A stretch of 64,000 nucleotides of DNA, taken from positions 1 through 64,000 of IMG/VR virus record IMGVR_UViG_3300042988_000510. One strand, written 5' to 3'. The notes below the pieces were generated by a model. The model saw only the letters and a program-made list of their open reading frames with translations, was not told where the DNA came from and did not search any database. Origin of the DNA: a virus. Within the stretch, counting starts at the first letter, position 1. Each line of letters starts with the position of its first letter. Both the position numbers and the translations under genes were made by a program. Shown in pieces: positions 23,809 to 32,278 of this stretch.

Positions 23809-26081
23809 CCGTTCTGCTTTTCAAAGCCCACAACAAGGGCTACACCCGGTCGGATGGCACGTATGTGGCTCCGTTTGACGACCGCAGGCAGCGCAAGGTG
23901 CTTCTGCATTCATCCAGCGGATCGATGACGGTAGACGGTAAGGTGTACAACGCGCCAAAAGGCAGGCAGATCGACCCTGACATGGGTATAGGGGATGCCA
24001 TGGCTCGATACGTTACGGGCACTCATGGCGACATGGACCTTCTGGTGTGGCATGGGACCAGCGCCGAGTATCTGGATTCTATCCTGTCCACAGGCATCCG
24101 CCCCAGCGAAAAGACCGAAGGCTTAGCCCGAAAAACGGACCACGGCAAGACGTTTGTCGCGGCCGACCGAAAGGATGCCCGGTCATTTGCTTACTCCGCG
24201 CTCAAGCATTTCCCTGGTTCGGATGCGGTGGTGTTGGCTATTCGCCTGCCGGCAGAAGCTAAGGACAAGTTTGACTACTTCCAGAACGGGATTGAGAGCT
24301 TTGCCGATATCCTCGGTGGAGTGCCGCCTGAATGGATTATTGGGTATCAGGTGATCAGCCTGAACGAGGATGGCACCTACGCTTATCACTACGAGCGGCT
24401 GGCCAAATCTGATGCCGTCGATGAAGGCGACTTCTATGTTGTCACTATCTGCGACAACGGCCATGTGCTGGCCAAGGCGCACAACAAGGGTTATACGCGC
24501 AAGGATGGAACCTACGTGGCGCCTTTCGACGATTCCCGCCAGAAAAAATACGTCTGGGTGTGGAAGAACGGCGTGGGCAAGAAAGTGCCCGCAGAGGCCG
24601 CAAACAAGCCCGTGGCAGCGCAAAAACCGAAAGGACAGGCGGATATGTTCGGGGGCGAGTCCAGTAAGCCCAAGACGATCCTGGGGTTCAAGCCACCTCC
24701 CAAGTACCCAGCCTATCACCCGAAGCTCAACGAGGACGGCAAGCCGCACGGCATCATGTACCCGTCGAAGGCATCCGCTCCGGAGACATGGCATGACCCG
24801 GAATCGGTGGCGACGTTTTTGCCCGGGGGCAAGTGCCCGCCTTCGCTGAACGGCATCCCCCTGAAAAAATGGGAGGACGCGCCAAAGACCGAGGCTGGCT
24901 GGAATTACGTCGAGGGTCAGGATCACAGCATCGAGGAGCCGGAACTGAAGGTGCCCAGCGGGGTGTCGGCAGGGTCCGGGGTGGTCGTCATTGAACCCGA
25001 TGGTCGGGTGTGGTTGGTTGACCCATCCAACCAGTTCGCCGGGTATCGCTCCACGTTCCCCAAAGGCCATCAGGATAAAGGTATCAACCTCCAGGCCAAT
25101 GCCATCAAGGAGTGTTTCGAGGAGTCAGGGATCAAGGTGGAAATCACCGGGTTCCTGGGTGACTTCATGCGCACCACCACCATGAGCCGGTATTACCTGG
25201 CTCGACGGGTGGCCGGGACACCAACCGATTGCGGCTGGGAGTCGCAGTCTGTCAAGTTAGCGCCCAAGGAGGACCTGCTGTCGGTCCTGAACCGCGAAAA
25301 CGATCAGGACATCGCCAAGGCCATCGAAGGCGTCAAAACCGGCCACGTGACCGAGGACGGCGTGGAATCAACCGAGGGCTGGAAAAAGGTCGGCCAGCAG
25401 CAGGGCTCCAATCCGGGTGGCAGTTTCGAGGATACGCACGGTCGCCAGTGGTACGTGAAATTTCCAGACACCCAAAAGCACGCGCATGCCGATGACCTTA
25501 TCAAGAACGAAATTCTGGCCGGCAAGCTCTATCAGGCGGCCGGTATCGAGGTGCCCGAGGCGAAGTTCGTCAAATACAAGGGGCAGCTTGGCATTGCCTC
25601 ACGCATGATGGACGGGCTGAAGATCGACAAAGGCAAGCTGAGCGCCAAGACCCCGGGTGTTGCCGATGGGTTTGCCGTGGACGCCTGGCTGGCAAATTAC
25701 GACGTGGCCGGGCTGGTTTACGACAATCTGCTGGTGTCTCCGGATGGGCGAGCCGTTCGTATCGATGCGGGTGGATCGTTGCTCTACCGGGCTCAGGGAG
25801 CGCCCAAAGGCGATAAATTCGGCGACACCGTGACCGAAACCGAGACCTACCTGAATGGCATCAACCCGCAGACCCTGCACGTGTTCGGTGGCATCACTCA
25901 AAAACAGAAGGAAGCCTCCGTGGCGAGGGTGGCTAGTATCGATGACGAGGCCATCAATACACTGGTGAACCGCTATGGTCCGGGCTCGAAAAAGGATCGT
26001 GCGGCACTGGCTGACAATCTGATCGCCCGCAAGCATGACCTGCTAAAACAATTTCCAGGGGCAAAAAAATTCATGGACTAG
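23805..26081 (+). CDS. Multidomain effector-like protein: ART-like, Nudix and kinase-like domains
   Basis: 758 aa. KAHNKGYTR-DGTYVAPFDD occurs twice (residues 7-26 and 224-243) and also near the start of the protein at 36880. Residues 76-200 resemble PARP/Tpt1-type ADP-ribosyltransferases (WHGTS, then HGKTFVAAD). Residues 385-510 are Nudix: GHQDKGINLQANAIKECFEE then SG keeps EExG, but the first Glu of the box is Ile and the Arg is Lys. Residues 524-757 match the kinase-like domain of the giant protein (QGSNPGGSFED, WYVKFP, NYDVAG, RIDAGGSLLY). Probably NAD+/nucleotide-active; activity is unproven. Confidence 0.75.
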   Translation: MTVLLFKAHNKGYTRSDGTYVAPFDDRRQRKVLLHSSSGSMTVDGKVYNAPKGRQIDPDMGIGDAMARYVTGTHGDMDLLVWHGTSAEYLDSILSTGIRPSEKTEGLARKTDHGKTFVAADRKDARSFAYSALKHFPGSDAVVLAIRLPAEAKDKFDYFQNGIESFADILGGVPPEWIIGYQVISLNEDGTYAYHYERLAKSDAVDEGDFYVVTICDNGHVLAKAHNKGYTRKDGTYVAPFDDSRQKKYVWVWKNGVGKKVPAEAANKPVAAQKPKGQADMFGGESSKPKTILGFKPPPKYPAYHPKLNEDGKPHGIMYPSKASAPETWHDPESVATFLPGGKCPPSLNGIPLKKWEDAPKTEAGWNYVEGQDHSIEEPELKVPSGVSAGSGVVVIEPDGRVWLVDPSNQFAGYRSTFPKGHQDKGINLQANAIKECFEESGIKVEITGFLGDFMRTTTMSRYYLARRVAGTPTDCGWESQSVKLAPKEDLLSVLNRENDQDIAKAIEGVKTGHVTEDGVESTEGWKKVGQQQGSNPGGSFEDTHGRQWYVKFPDTQKHAHADDLIKNEILAGKLYQAAGIEVPEAKFVKYKGQLGIASRMMDGLKIDKGKLSAKTPGVADGFAVDAWLANYDVAGLVYDNLLVSPDGRAVRIDAGGSLLYRAQGAPKGDKFGDTVTETETYLNGINPQTLHVFGGITQKQKEASVARVASIDDEAINTLVNRYGPGSKKDRAALADNLIARKHDLLKQFPGAKKFMD

Positions 26082-26100
26082 GTTTTTCTATTCTTTCTGG

Positions 26101-26116
26101 TACAATAGCACTGCTA
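26101..26116 (+). promoter_or_regulatory. Extended -10 promoter fused to operator
   Basis: TGG-TACAAT (26098-26106) shares its final T with the perfect operator TAGC-ACT-GCTA (26106-26116). AAAGGAG follows before the ATG at 26140. Same -10 sequence as the bet promoter. Confidence 0.65.
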
Positions 26117-26139
26117 GTTAACTGGAAAGGAGATGAACT

Positions 26140-26475
26140 ATGTGGTTGTGCTTAAAAGAAGGATTTCTGTCGATTGTTGATAAGGATGTTGCCGAGGGTC
26201 AGTTGTTGGTTCGGTCGCGGGTCAAGGAGCACATCACCCGCTACTGGCCTGACGCCGATGTAAAGCGGACGCCTGGTACTCATCGGGACTACCTGTACCG
26301 GGCCAGTATCAGCCGAGATGATGTTGCCAAAGTGATTGCGGATTACGTCATGAACGACATCTCCGAGGGCAACTTCAAGGCGTCGGTCACGGATCGCAAG
26401 CTCCATAGGGTGCTCATGCGGGCTTGGGGCGTGTTTGCTGAACTGCAGGAGATACCTCCGTACTCTGACGGGTAA
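26140..26475 (+). CDS. Conserved phage/plasmid protein of unknown function, 111 aa
   Basis: It starts MWLCLKEGFLSIVDKD and ends with GNFKASVTDRKLHRVLMRAW. Similar 'MWL...GFxSIV...NFK' proteins are common on phages and plasmids with no known role. Single gene under its own operator-bearing promoter, followed by the dnaN promoter. AGGAG lies 8 nt before the ATG. Confidence 0.7.
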   Translation: MWLCLKEGFLSIVDKDVAEGQLLVRSRVKEHITRYWPDADVKRTPGTHRDYLYRASISRDDVAKVIADYVMNDISEGNFKASVTDRKLHRVLMRAWGVFAELQEIPPYSDG

Positions 26476-26522
26476 GACCTTGTGGCCAGTGCGGTTTCTG
26501 TGTTGGCCATCCTGTCTTGTGG

Positions 26523-26541
26523 TAAAATACCAGCAAAGCTA
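26523..26541 (+). promoter_or_regulatory. dnaN operon promoter with operator
   Basis: Extended -10 TGG-TAAAAT (26520-26528), then CAGC-AAA-GCTA (26531-26541, one mismatch). The ATG at 26548 is only about 20 nt beyond the -10, so the leader is very short and no Shine-Dalgarno sequence is seen. Confidence 0.55.
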
Positions 26542-26547
26542 TTCATC

Positions 26548-27651
26548 ATGATCATTACGGCAACACGCGAAACCCTGCTTGGCCCGCTGACGGCGGCCAT
26601 GCCGGCGGTCAAGAAATCGACCCTACCGATCCTCAGCAACATGCTGCTGGACGCGCAGGCCGATGGCTTGCACATAACGGCCACCGATCTGGACACGCAG
26701 ATTCGGTGCATGGTGGATGTCACCACTGAGCAACTGGGTGGTGTCACTCTGCCTGCTCGCAAGCTGCTGGACATCGTCAAACTGGCGCCAGCGGGCTCGA
26801 CCATCAAACTGGCTACTGCCGATCTGGGCAAGCTCCGGGTGCAGGCGGGACCGTCGCGGTACACGCTGGCCACGTTGCCAGTTGAGAACTTCCCATCGTT
26901 CGACCCGGGCGACATCATGCAGACGCTGGAGTTGCCGGCCGATGTCCTGTTGAAGGCGTTCAAGCGGGTGTCCTTCTGCGCGGCGGTCAACGACGTGCGC
27001 TACTTCCTCAACGGGGTGGCGATTCGGCTGTTGGCGCATGAACTCGAGACGGCGGCCAGTGACGGTCATCGGCTGGCCGTGATGCAAACCCCATTGGCCG
27101 AACCGCCGGATGTCCCGAGCGACAGGCACCGCATCCTGCCCCGTGATTCGGTGCTGGCCATGATGAAGTTCCTGGCTGATGCCAAGACGGGCGCGGTCAA
27201 GCTCCAGATCGGGGACCGCACTGCGAGTATCACCATCAGTGATCAGCAGTTCTCGACCCGGCTGGTTGAGGGCGCTTATCCCAACATTCAGCGGGTCATA
27301 CCCAAGGACACCACGACGCACTTCATCGTGCCTGTGGCCGATATGCTGGCGTCGATTGCCAGGGCCGGCGTCGTCAGGGAGGGCAAGGACAACCCCATCC
27401 AGGTAGCCATCGAGCAGGACTCCCTGACCATCGAGGCGGCCAATGCTGCAGGCGATGATGCGCGGGAGGTGCTGCCAATCAATCTGGATGGCACTCCACT
27501 GACGTTGGGCTTCAACGGCAGCTATCTGGCCGAGTCGCTGGGTCAAGTCGATGCCGATACCGCCGAGTTCAAACTGCGGGATAACTCCGGGCTGGTGCTG
27601 GACCCCAGTGAGCCGGGGTGGCTGTCGGTTGTCATGCCGATGCGGTTATGA
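26548..27651 (+). CDS. dnaN: DNA polymerase III beta sliding clamp (DnaN)
   Basis: 367 aa, full clamp length. Three clamp domains are evident: LGPLTAAMPAVKKSTLPILS (domain 1), FPSFDPGDIMQTLELPADVL and YFLNGVAIRL (domain 2), FSTRLVEGAYPNIQRVIP (domain 3). The C-terminal VVMPMRL is identical in style to host clamps of gamma/betaproteobacteria and forms the partner-binding pocket. A complete bacterial-type clamp in a phage is uncommon. I start at 26548 (MIITATRETLL); the frame runs open further upstream across the operator. ATGA overlap with the next gene. Confidence 0.93.
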   Translation: MIITATRETLLGPLTAAMPAVKKSTLPILSNMLLDAQADGLHITATDLDTQIRCMVDVTTEQLGGVTLPARKLLDIVKLAPAGSTIKLATADLGKLRVQAGPSRYTLATLPVENFPSFDPGDIMQTLELPADVLLKAFKRVSFCAAVNDVRYFLNGVAIRLLAHELETAASDGHRLAVMQTPLAEPPDVPSDRHRILPRDSVLAMMKFLADAKTGAVKLQIGDRTASITISDQQFSTRLVEGAYPNIQRVIPKDTTTHFIVPVADMLASIARAGVVREGKDNPIQVAIEQDSLTIEAANAAGDDAREVLPINLDGTPLTLGFNGSYLAESLGQVDADTAEFKLRDNSGLVLDPSEPGWLSVVMPMRL

Positions 27652-27800
27652 CCATGAAAGTCTGGGAGCAACGGTCGTGGCTGGCCCTGGTGATTTCATC
27701 GATTGCCTATACGGGCCACCATCCTGGTATTGCGTTGTACTGGTCTGTGATGGCATTGCTCTGTTGGGTGTTGAGTATGCGCCTTGAGCGTGACCCATGA
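27648..27800 (+). CDS. Small membrane protein, 50 aa
   Basis: ATGA overlap with dnaN. Two hydrophobic stretches (SWLALVISSIAYTG; IALYWSVMALLCWVLSM) suggest two membrane helices. No family recognised. Confidence 0.55.
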   Translation: MTMKVWEQRSWLALVISSIAYTGHHPGIALYWSVMALLCWVLSMRLERDP

Positions 27801-28237
27801 ACCCTCTCAAGTTCATCCCTGTCGCCGAGGCTATGGCGGGTCTGTCCAAGGACCCGCGTACCAAGGTCGGCGCCATCGTGATTGATGACGACGGCAACAT
27901 CCTCTCGACCGGGTGGAACTCATTCCCGCGTGGGGTGGACGACGATCCTGTGCGGTACGCTGATCGAGAGGTTAAGAACCGGTTGGTTTCCCATGCGGAA
28001 TCCAACTGTGTATCGCAGGCTGCCCGCAACGGTGTCCGGCTGAAAGGCTCCAGCATCATCGTGACCGAGTTATTCCCCTGCTCCAACTGCGCCAAGCTGA
28101 TCATTCAAGCCGGCATCCGCCGGGTGTATGCCCCGGTCATGAAGTCACATCACAGTGACCAGTGGTTCGAGGAAAAGGCGATCTCCGATCTGATGTTCGG
28201 TGAGGCTGGGGTTGAGGTGGTGGAGTACGCGCAATGA
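27797..28237 (+). CDS. dCMP/cytidine deaminase-like enzyme
   Basis: 146 aa. Zinc motifs HAE (SHAESNC) and PCSNC place it in the deoxycytidylate deaminase family; LSKDPRTKVGAIVIDDDG is the typical N-terminus. It would convert dCMP to dUMP for thymidylate synthesis, in line with the dUTPase gene. ATGA coupling on both sides. Confidence 0.88.
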   Translation: MNPLKFIPVAEAMAGLSKDPRTKVGAIVIDDDGNILSTGWNSFPRGVDDDPVRYADREVKNRLVSHAESNCVSQAARNGVRLKGSSIIVTELFPCSNCAKLIIQAGIRRVYAPVMKSHHSDQWFEEKAISDLMFGEAGVEVVEYAQ

Positions 28238-28449
28238 CGAGTGCAGTCAAGGCAGGTGAAAAAACACCCGTTAGGGTGATCTGGAGAACTGGTGACCTAG
28301 ACCAGTGGGAATACTTCTGGCTGATTGAGGCCGGCGAACACTGGGTCACGCTCCAGGGGCGCGATACGCCAGATGGCTTTAAGCATGTTGGGGACACCAT
28401 TATCGTTCCTGCGCGGGATATCCGTGACATGGTTGTGTGCAGCCAATGA
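28234..28449 (+). CDS. Unknown small protein, 71 aa
   Basis: A small beta-rich protein (VRVIWRTGDLDQWEYFWLIE, then GDTIIVPARDI). No family recognised. Translationally coupled upstream and downstream (ATGA). Confidence 0.55.
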   Translation: MTSAVKAGEKTPVRVIWRTGDLDQWEYFWLIEAGEHWVTLQGRDTPDGFKHVGDTIIVPARDIRDMVVCSQ

Positions 28450-29060
28450 CCAAGAAAGCCAGTGAGTTGCGAGCCGATGCCGTCAAGGCAGGGAAGAAGA
28501 CTTACACTGGCAGTCCGTGTCGGAGGCATCCTGAGAACCGGGAGCGTCTGGCCAGCAACAACAATTGCATCATCTGCTCGAAGGAGAACTCTCGGGCGCG
28601 TCGGGCCGGTGGTCCAATCAAGGAGGGCGGCCGGCCTTCACTGTTGACCGACGAACTGACCATGCAATTGTGCCAAGCCATCGCGGCTGGCAACTACCTT
28701 GAGACGGCGTGCCAGTTTGCCGGGGTGCGTGTGGGCACGGTTCGGGAGTGGATTTTCATGGGCGTGAGGGCCGAGGACCCAACTGATCCGTATGCCGTGT
28801 TTGCCACCGCCATAAAAAAAGCCGAGGCTCAGGCCGAGATTCAGGGGGTCATGCGAATCCGCAAGGCATCCGAGGAAAGCTGGCAGGCCATGGCCTGGTG
28901 GCTGGAGCGGGCACGCAAGCCGAGGTGGTCACAGCATGTGCAAATTGACGTGAGGCAAATGTCTGATGAGGAACTCGCCGAGCTTATCCTTGGTGGACTT
29001 GGTGGCGGAGGCGCGGAGGCGGGGGATGTCCTTGCCTCCGGCGGTGGAGGCTCAACTTAG
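28446..29060 (+). CDS. Terminase small subunit-like protein
   Basis: 204 aa. N-terminal Cys/His cluster (CRRHPENRERL, CIICSKE) may bind zinc. Residues 62-105 (GRPSLLTDELTMQLCQAIAA, then GVRVGTVREWI) form a helix-turn-helix used by small terminases to bind cos/pac DNA. Residues 110-165 (AEAQAEIQGVMRIRKASEES, AWWLERARKPRWSQ) are typical of the family. A Gly-rich tail follows. It lies directly before and overlaps the large subunit. Confidence 0.8.
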   Translation: MTKKASELRADAVKAGKKTYTGSPCRRHPENRERLASNNNCIICSKENSRARRAGGPIKEGGRPSLLTDELTMQLCQAIAAGNYLETACQFAGVRVGTVREWIFMGVRAEDPTDPYAVFATAIKKAEAQAEIQGVMRIRKASEESWQAMAWWLERARKPRWSQHVQIDVRQMSDEELAELILGGLGGGGAEAGDVLASGGGGST

Positions 29061-31029
29061 GCAGGAGGCCAGCCGGCGCAGCATGTCCCTGGGTGGCGAC
29101 CAAGCCATCCTGATTCCGGAGGACATGACTTTTCGGGAGTGGTGCGAGACACTGGGCCAGCAGGGGCTTAAGGTCGATGGTCATGCGTTCACCCTGGCGA
29201 ATCGTCGGTCCCTGTGGGAAATCTACGACCACATCCCGACTCACGCCGAGGACGCTTTCGGCAAGACCCTGGTGCTGCAGAAGGGCGCACAGATGGGCCT
29301 GACGGTGTTCGAGATTCTGGCGAACCTCTACATGGCCATCAAGTTCGCCCCGTGCAAGGTGCTGATGTACCTCCCGGATCGCTCGATGGCGGCTTACAAA
29401 TCCTCGCAGCGGTTCATGCCGATCTTGCGGTCGGCGCCGAGCATCTACCCGCTGATCGCCACGGACGGGCGCAACGAGGGCAACACCCTGACCCGGGTCA
29501 TGCCGGGCCTGGGGTCGAATTTCCTGTTCCTGTGGACCTCTGGGCGCGACGGTGGCGTGACCGAGTCATTCCCGGGTGACGTCCTGTCGCTCGATGAATG
29601 CCAGGGCATGACGCTGGAGCAGATAGACCGGGTGCGGGAGCGATTGTCGGCTTCGCGCATCCGCTTCACGCTCATGCTCTCGACGCCGATGTACCCCGAG
29701 ATGGACGTCAATGCCCATTTTCTCAGGGGTACCCAGCACCGGTTCCACACGCGGTGCGGGTGTGACGATGGCGTAGTGCTCACTGACGTGTTTTTGCGGG
29801 CAGCCATCTCCAGTGCCGGCTCGCTGCCGATCAAGTACAACCGGGACCAGTATGACGGGGCGCCCGAGGATTTCGTCTACTTCTGCCCGACCTGTGATGC
29901 CTGGATACCCGATCCGCAGGCGGGTGAGTGGCGGCCGACGCAGCCCGAGGCGACGGCAATCAGCTACCACATGAGCCAGATTCTCAGCCCGACCGTGACG
30001 CCACGGGAAATGATGGAGGCATGGGGCGGGGCCAGGACCATCCCGCAGAAGGAGTCGTTCTTCCGGCGTAAGCTGGGCACTCCCTACATCGACCCCAGCC
30101 AGGCGCCGATCTCGCTGGATTTGCTGCGACGTTGCGTGCAGGAGGGTTTGCGACTGGGTGTTGGGTGGAAGAAGTCCGGCAAGCGCACGGTTATGGGTGT
30201 CGATCAGATGGGCTCGTTCTCCTGCGTCACCATTGCTGAGCGGCTGGATTGCGGCAAGATCGCGGTGATCCATGTGGAGGCAGTGTACGCGCTGGACCCC
30301 TGGTCGCGGCTGGACGAGTTGATGGTGGCCTATGGTGTGCAGATTTGCGTGGCCGAGCAGCTTCCAAGCATCGATTCGGCGCGGCAGTTCGCCAAGCGAT
30401 GGGAGGGGCGGGTGTTTCTCATCACGTCCTATGGTGACATGGAGGATATGGTGGTCTGGGGCGATACCGCGTGGTCCAAGACCGAGGTCAAGACCGACGA
30501 GGCGTTCCGCGACCGGCACACAGTCAGGGCCGATCAGTACCGGGTTATGTCCTGGGCGTTTGCCAGGTTGGCCGAGCAGTTCATCGTGTTCCCCGATCCG
30601 GCCGGCTTGCAGCAGGAGATACTTGAAGCTGGCATGGGTAAGGTCGGGCCGATCCTGGATATGGCATTCCTGCACTACACCAAGACCGGGTTGGTCATTG
30701 ATCAGGACGACGAGGAGCGCAAGACTCGGCGGCGTGTCATCAAGCTCGGCATGGACCCACACTTCAGTTTCGCGCTGATGGCCCTGTGCATCGGCTGGTT
30801 CCGGGCGCATGGCACCGCCACGTTCATCCTGCCGACCGAACCCACGGCTGCCCGGCTGGATATGCCGGGTCTGCCTGAGCACGTCGTCAGCGCGATTGAG
30901 GACGCTACGCAGCCGGGTACGTGCGGGGCTTGTGTCTCATTCGACGCGGCGCGGGGCTGGTGTACCGAGCGGAATCTTTTGGTCCGCAATATCGATCCGG
31001 CATGCGGGTTATTTGATTCCGGTGTATAA
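28966..31029 (+). CDS. Terminase large subunit, GpA family
   Basis: 687 aa. Lambda gpA-type packaging ATPase-nuclease: QKGAQMGLTVFEILANLYMA holds the variant Walker A, DVLSLDECQGM the Walker B, and GKRTVMGVDQMGSFSCVTIA begins the RNase H-like nuclease. A Cys cluster (CGACVSF...GWC) closes the protein. It threads DNA into the prohead through the portal encoded at 32649. The start at 28966 overlaps the small subunit by 95 nt; ATGs at 29026 and 29083 are alternatives with purine-rich upstream sequence. Confidence 0.9.
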   Translation: MRNSPSLSLVDLVAEARRRGMSLPPAVEAQLRQEASRRSMSLGGDQAILIPEDMTFREWCETLGQQGLKVDGHAFTLANRRSLWEIYDHIPTHAEDAFGKTLVLQKGAQMGLTVFEILANLYMAIKFAPCKVLMYLPDRSMAAYKSSQRFMPILRSAPSIYPLIATDGRNEGNTLTRVMPGLGSNFLFLWTSGRDGGVTESFPGDVLSLDECQGMTLEQIDRVRERLSASRIRFTLMLSTPMYPEMDVNAHFLRGTQHRFHTRCGCDDGVVLTDVFLRAAISSAGSLPIKYNRDQYDGAPEDFVYFCPTCDAWIPDPQAGEWRPTQPEATAISYHMSQILSPTVTPREMMEAWGGARTIPQKESFFRRKLGTPYIDPSQAPISLDLLRRCVQEGLRLGVGWKKSGKRTVMGVDQMGSFSCVTIAERLDCGKIAVIHVEAVYALDPWSRLDELMVAYGVQICVAEQLPSIDSARQFAKRWEGRVFLITSYGDMEDMVVWGDTAWSKTEVKTDEAFRDRHTVRADQYRVMSWAFARLAEQFIVFPDPAGLQQEILEAGMGKVGPILDMAFLHYTKTGLVIDQDDEERKTRRRVIKLGMDPHFSFALMALCIGWFRAHGTATFILPTEPTAARLDMPGLPEHVVSAIEDATQPGTCGACVSFDAARGWCTERNLLVRNIDPACGLFDSGV

Positions 31030-31213
31030 TAGCAATGCTCGCGTTATTCCGATTAGCAACTGTGGCAACTGCCAGCGGTTCGATCCGAAGAAGCTGGGCG
31101 CTTGCTGGGGGTATTGCCGGTTCCCCTTTCCGAAAAGCAAGCACACGGGGTTGACCATGAACACCGACACATGCCGGCACTGGACAAGGAGAGAACGTGA
31201 ACTTCACAGATGA
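31022..31213 (+). CDS. Small Cys-rich protein, about 63 aa
   Basis: ISNCGNCQRFDPKKLGACWG then YCRF and DTCRHW give six Cys in a CxxC-rich knuckle found in many phage accessory proteins; this frame clearly encodes the conserved product. The start is uncertain: GTG at 31022 overlaps the terminase stop and the -10 box, and no in-frame ATG or GTG lies downstream before the Cys core. Confidence 0.55.
   Translation: MYNSNARVIPISNCGNCQRFDPKKLGACWGYCRFPFPKSKHTGLTMNTDTCRHWTRRERELHR
31025..31040 (+). promoter_or_regulatory. Consensus -10 fused to operator
   Basis: TATAAT (31025-31030) shares its last T with TAGC-AAT-GCTC (31030-31040, one mismatch). It would allow separate transcription of the H-NS-like and winged-helix genes. 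Confidence 0.55.
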
Positions 31214-31568
31214 CAATGAGATATCGGTGCCTCCGGCCGAATTTTCCCTGCAAGTGATTGAGCATCTGGACCTGGAGGCGCTCCAGGCAGTGGCAGCCAA
31301 GGCGGCCGAGCGGCTGGATAAGGTGCTCGAGGAGACCAGGGTGCACGAACTGGCGATGCTGGACTCGCTGGCCAAGAAGTACGGCGCGACCGTAACTTGG
31401 CCCAAGACCAAGAAGTCCGTGCGTCCGCGTCCGCGCAAGCCGGCGCCGGTACGGTTCATCGATCCGGCCAATCCGGAGAAGACCTGGACCGGCCGTGGTC
31501 GACAGCCGAAGTGGCTGCAGTCGTATGTGGGTCAGGGCCGGGCTCCGAGTGAGTTTCTGGTGTCATGA
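31197..31568 (+). CDS. H-NS-like nucleoid protein
   Basis: 123 aa, GTG start. The N-terminal half is a coiled-coil oligomerisation region (LEALQAVAAKAAERLDKVLE). The C-terminus RFIDPANPEKTWTGRGRQPK then WLQSY is the H-NS DNA-binding motif (RDP-N-x-x-TW-G-RGR-P-W). H-NS binds AT-rich DNA and silences it. A phage copy could silence host or rival DNA, or interfere with host H-NS by mixed oligomers. GAGAGAAC precedes the GTG. Confidence 0.85.
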   Translation: MNFTDDNEISVPPAEFSLQVIEHLDLEALQAVAAKAAERLDKVLEETRVHELAMLDSLAKKYGATVTWPKTKKSVRPRPRKPAPVRFIDPANPEKTWTGRGRQPKWLQSYVGQGRAPSEFLVS

Positions 31569-31978
31569 TGGGTGAGCGTGCGGCCCAACACCTAATACAG
31601 AATCGCCTGCTTGATTATTTGCGATATCACCATGACGTGACGCCGGCTTCGGCCGCAAAGTCGCTGGGCCTTGATCGGCGTCAGGTGCAGGGCGAACTAT
31701 CGATTCTGGTTGGCCTGGGCCAGGTGTCGTCATCTGTGAACAGTCTCGGTGTGACCAGTTACAGGCTTGTGGAGGCAGTAGTGGAAACCAAACCAGAGCC
31801 CAGGCCGCGCAGTAAGCCGTTCTCGGCGACACGGGTGACTGGGGCTTACGTGAAAAATGGCAACCTGACCATTACGGTCAACCGACGGCTGAACGCCAGG
31901 AGCTTCACGATCAGCAAAAAGGATTTCGACGTGCTGGCGCAAATCTACGGGAAGTCGGGTGTGTTCGGTGATAGCTGA
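31565..31978 (+). CDS. Winged-helix DNA-binding protein, 137 aa
   Basis: LLDYLRYHHDVTPASAAKSL then GLDRRQVQGELSILVGLG reads as a winged helix-turn-helix at residues 14-65. After a Pro/Arg linker, a basic beta-rich part follows (GNLTITVNRRLNARSFTISK). Probably a transcription regulator. It is coupled (ATGA) to the H-NS-like gene, so it may act with it. Confidence 0.6.
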   Translation: MMGERAAQHLIQNRLLDYLRYHHDVTPASAAKSLGLDRRQVQGELSILVGLGQVSSSVNSLGVTSYRLVEAVVETKPEPRPRSKPFSATRVTGAYVKNGNLTITVNRRLNARSFTISKKDFDVLAQIYGKSGVFGDS

Positions 31979-32261
31979 AATGACTCTGGCCCTGGCGGTG
32001 ACATCCTGCGGCTGGGGCCAGCAGCCGATGCTGGATGCGTATGGCAATTCGACCTGCGTCCAGGCGCAGACCGGTGAGTCCCGCAAGGTTGATGGCAGCC
32101 TGGCGGATTGCCCTACCGGCATGATCCCGCTGCTTACCCAGTATGGTCCTGCTTGTGTGCAGAAGGACACGGCGCAACCCTACTTCAACCAGACCGGCAG
32201 TTGCCCGAACGGCACGGCGCGGGGGCTGGATCGGTATGGGAATCGGGCGTGTTTGAAGTAA
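31968..32261 (+). CDS. Cys-rich putative lipoprotein, about 97 aa
   Basis: LALAVTSCGWG near the N-terminus looks like a lipobox (VTSC), but the signal lacks the usual Lys/Arg. Three related segments end in a Cys (YGNSTCV, YGPACV, YGNRACL), giving a small repeated disulphide protein. Start GTG 31968 or ATG 31980. Possibly a cell-surface protein such as superinfection exclusion; unproven. Confidence 0.55.
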   Translation: MIAEMTLALAVTSCGWGQQPMLDAYGNSTCVQAQTGESRKVDGSLADCPTGMIPLLTQYGPACVQKDTAQPYFNQTGSCPNGTARGLDRYGNRACLK

Positions 32262-32278
32262 CTGAATGACTCAGGCCG

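Noticed and set aside
29566-30882. Long antisense frame (438 codons) opposite the terminase gene
   Set aside because: The plus strand encodes an unmistakable terminase; the antisense product is Arg/His/Pro-rich shadow.
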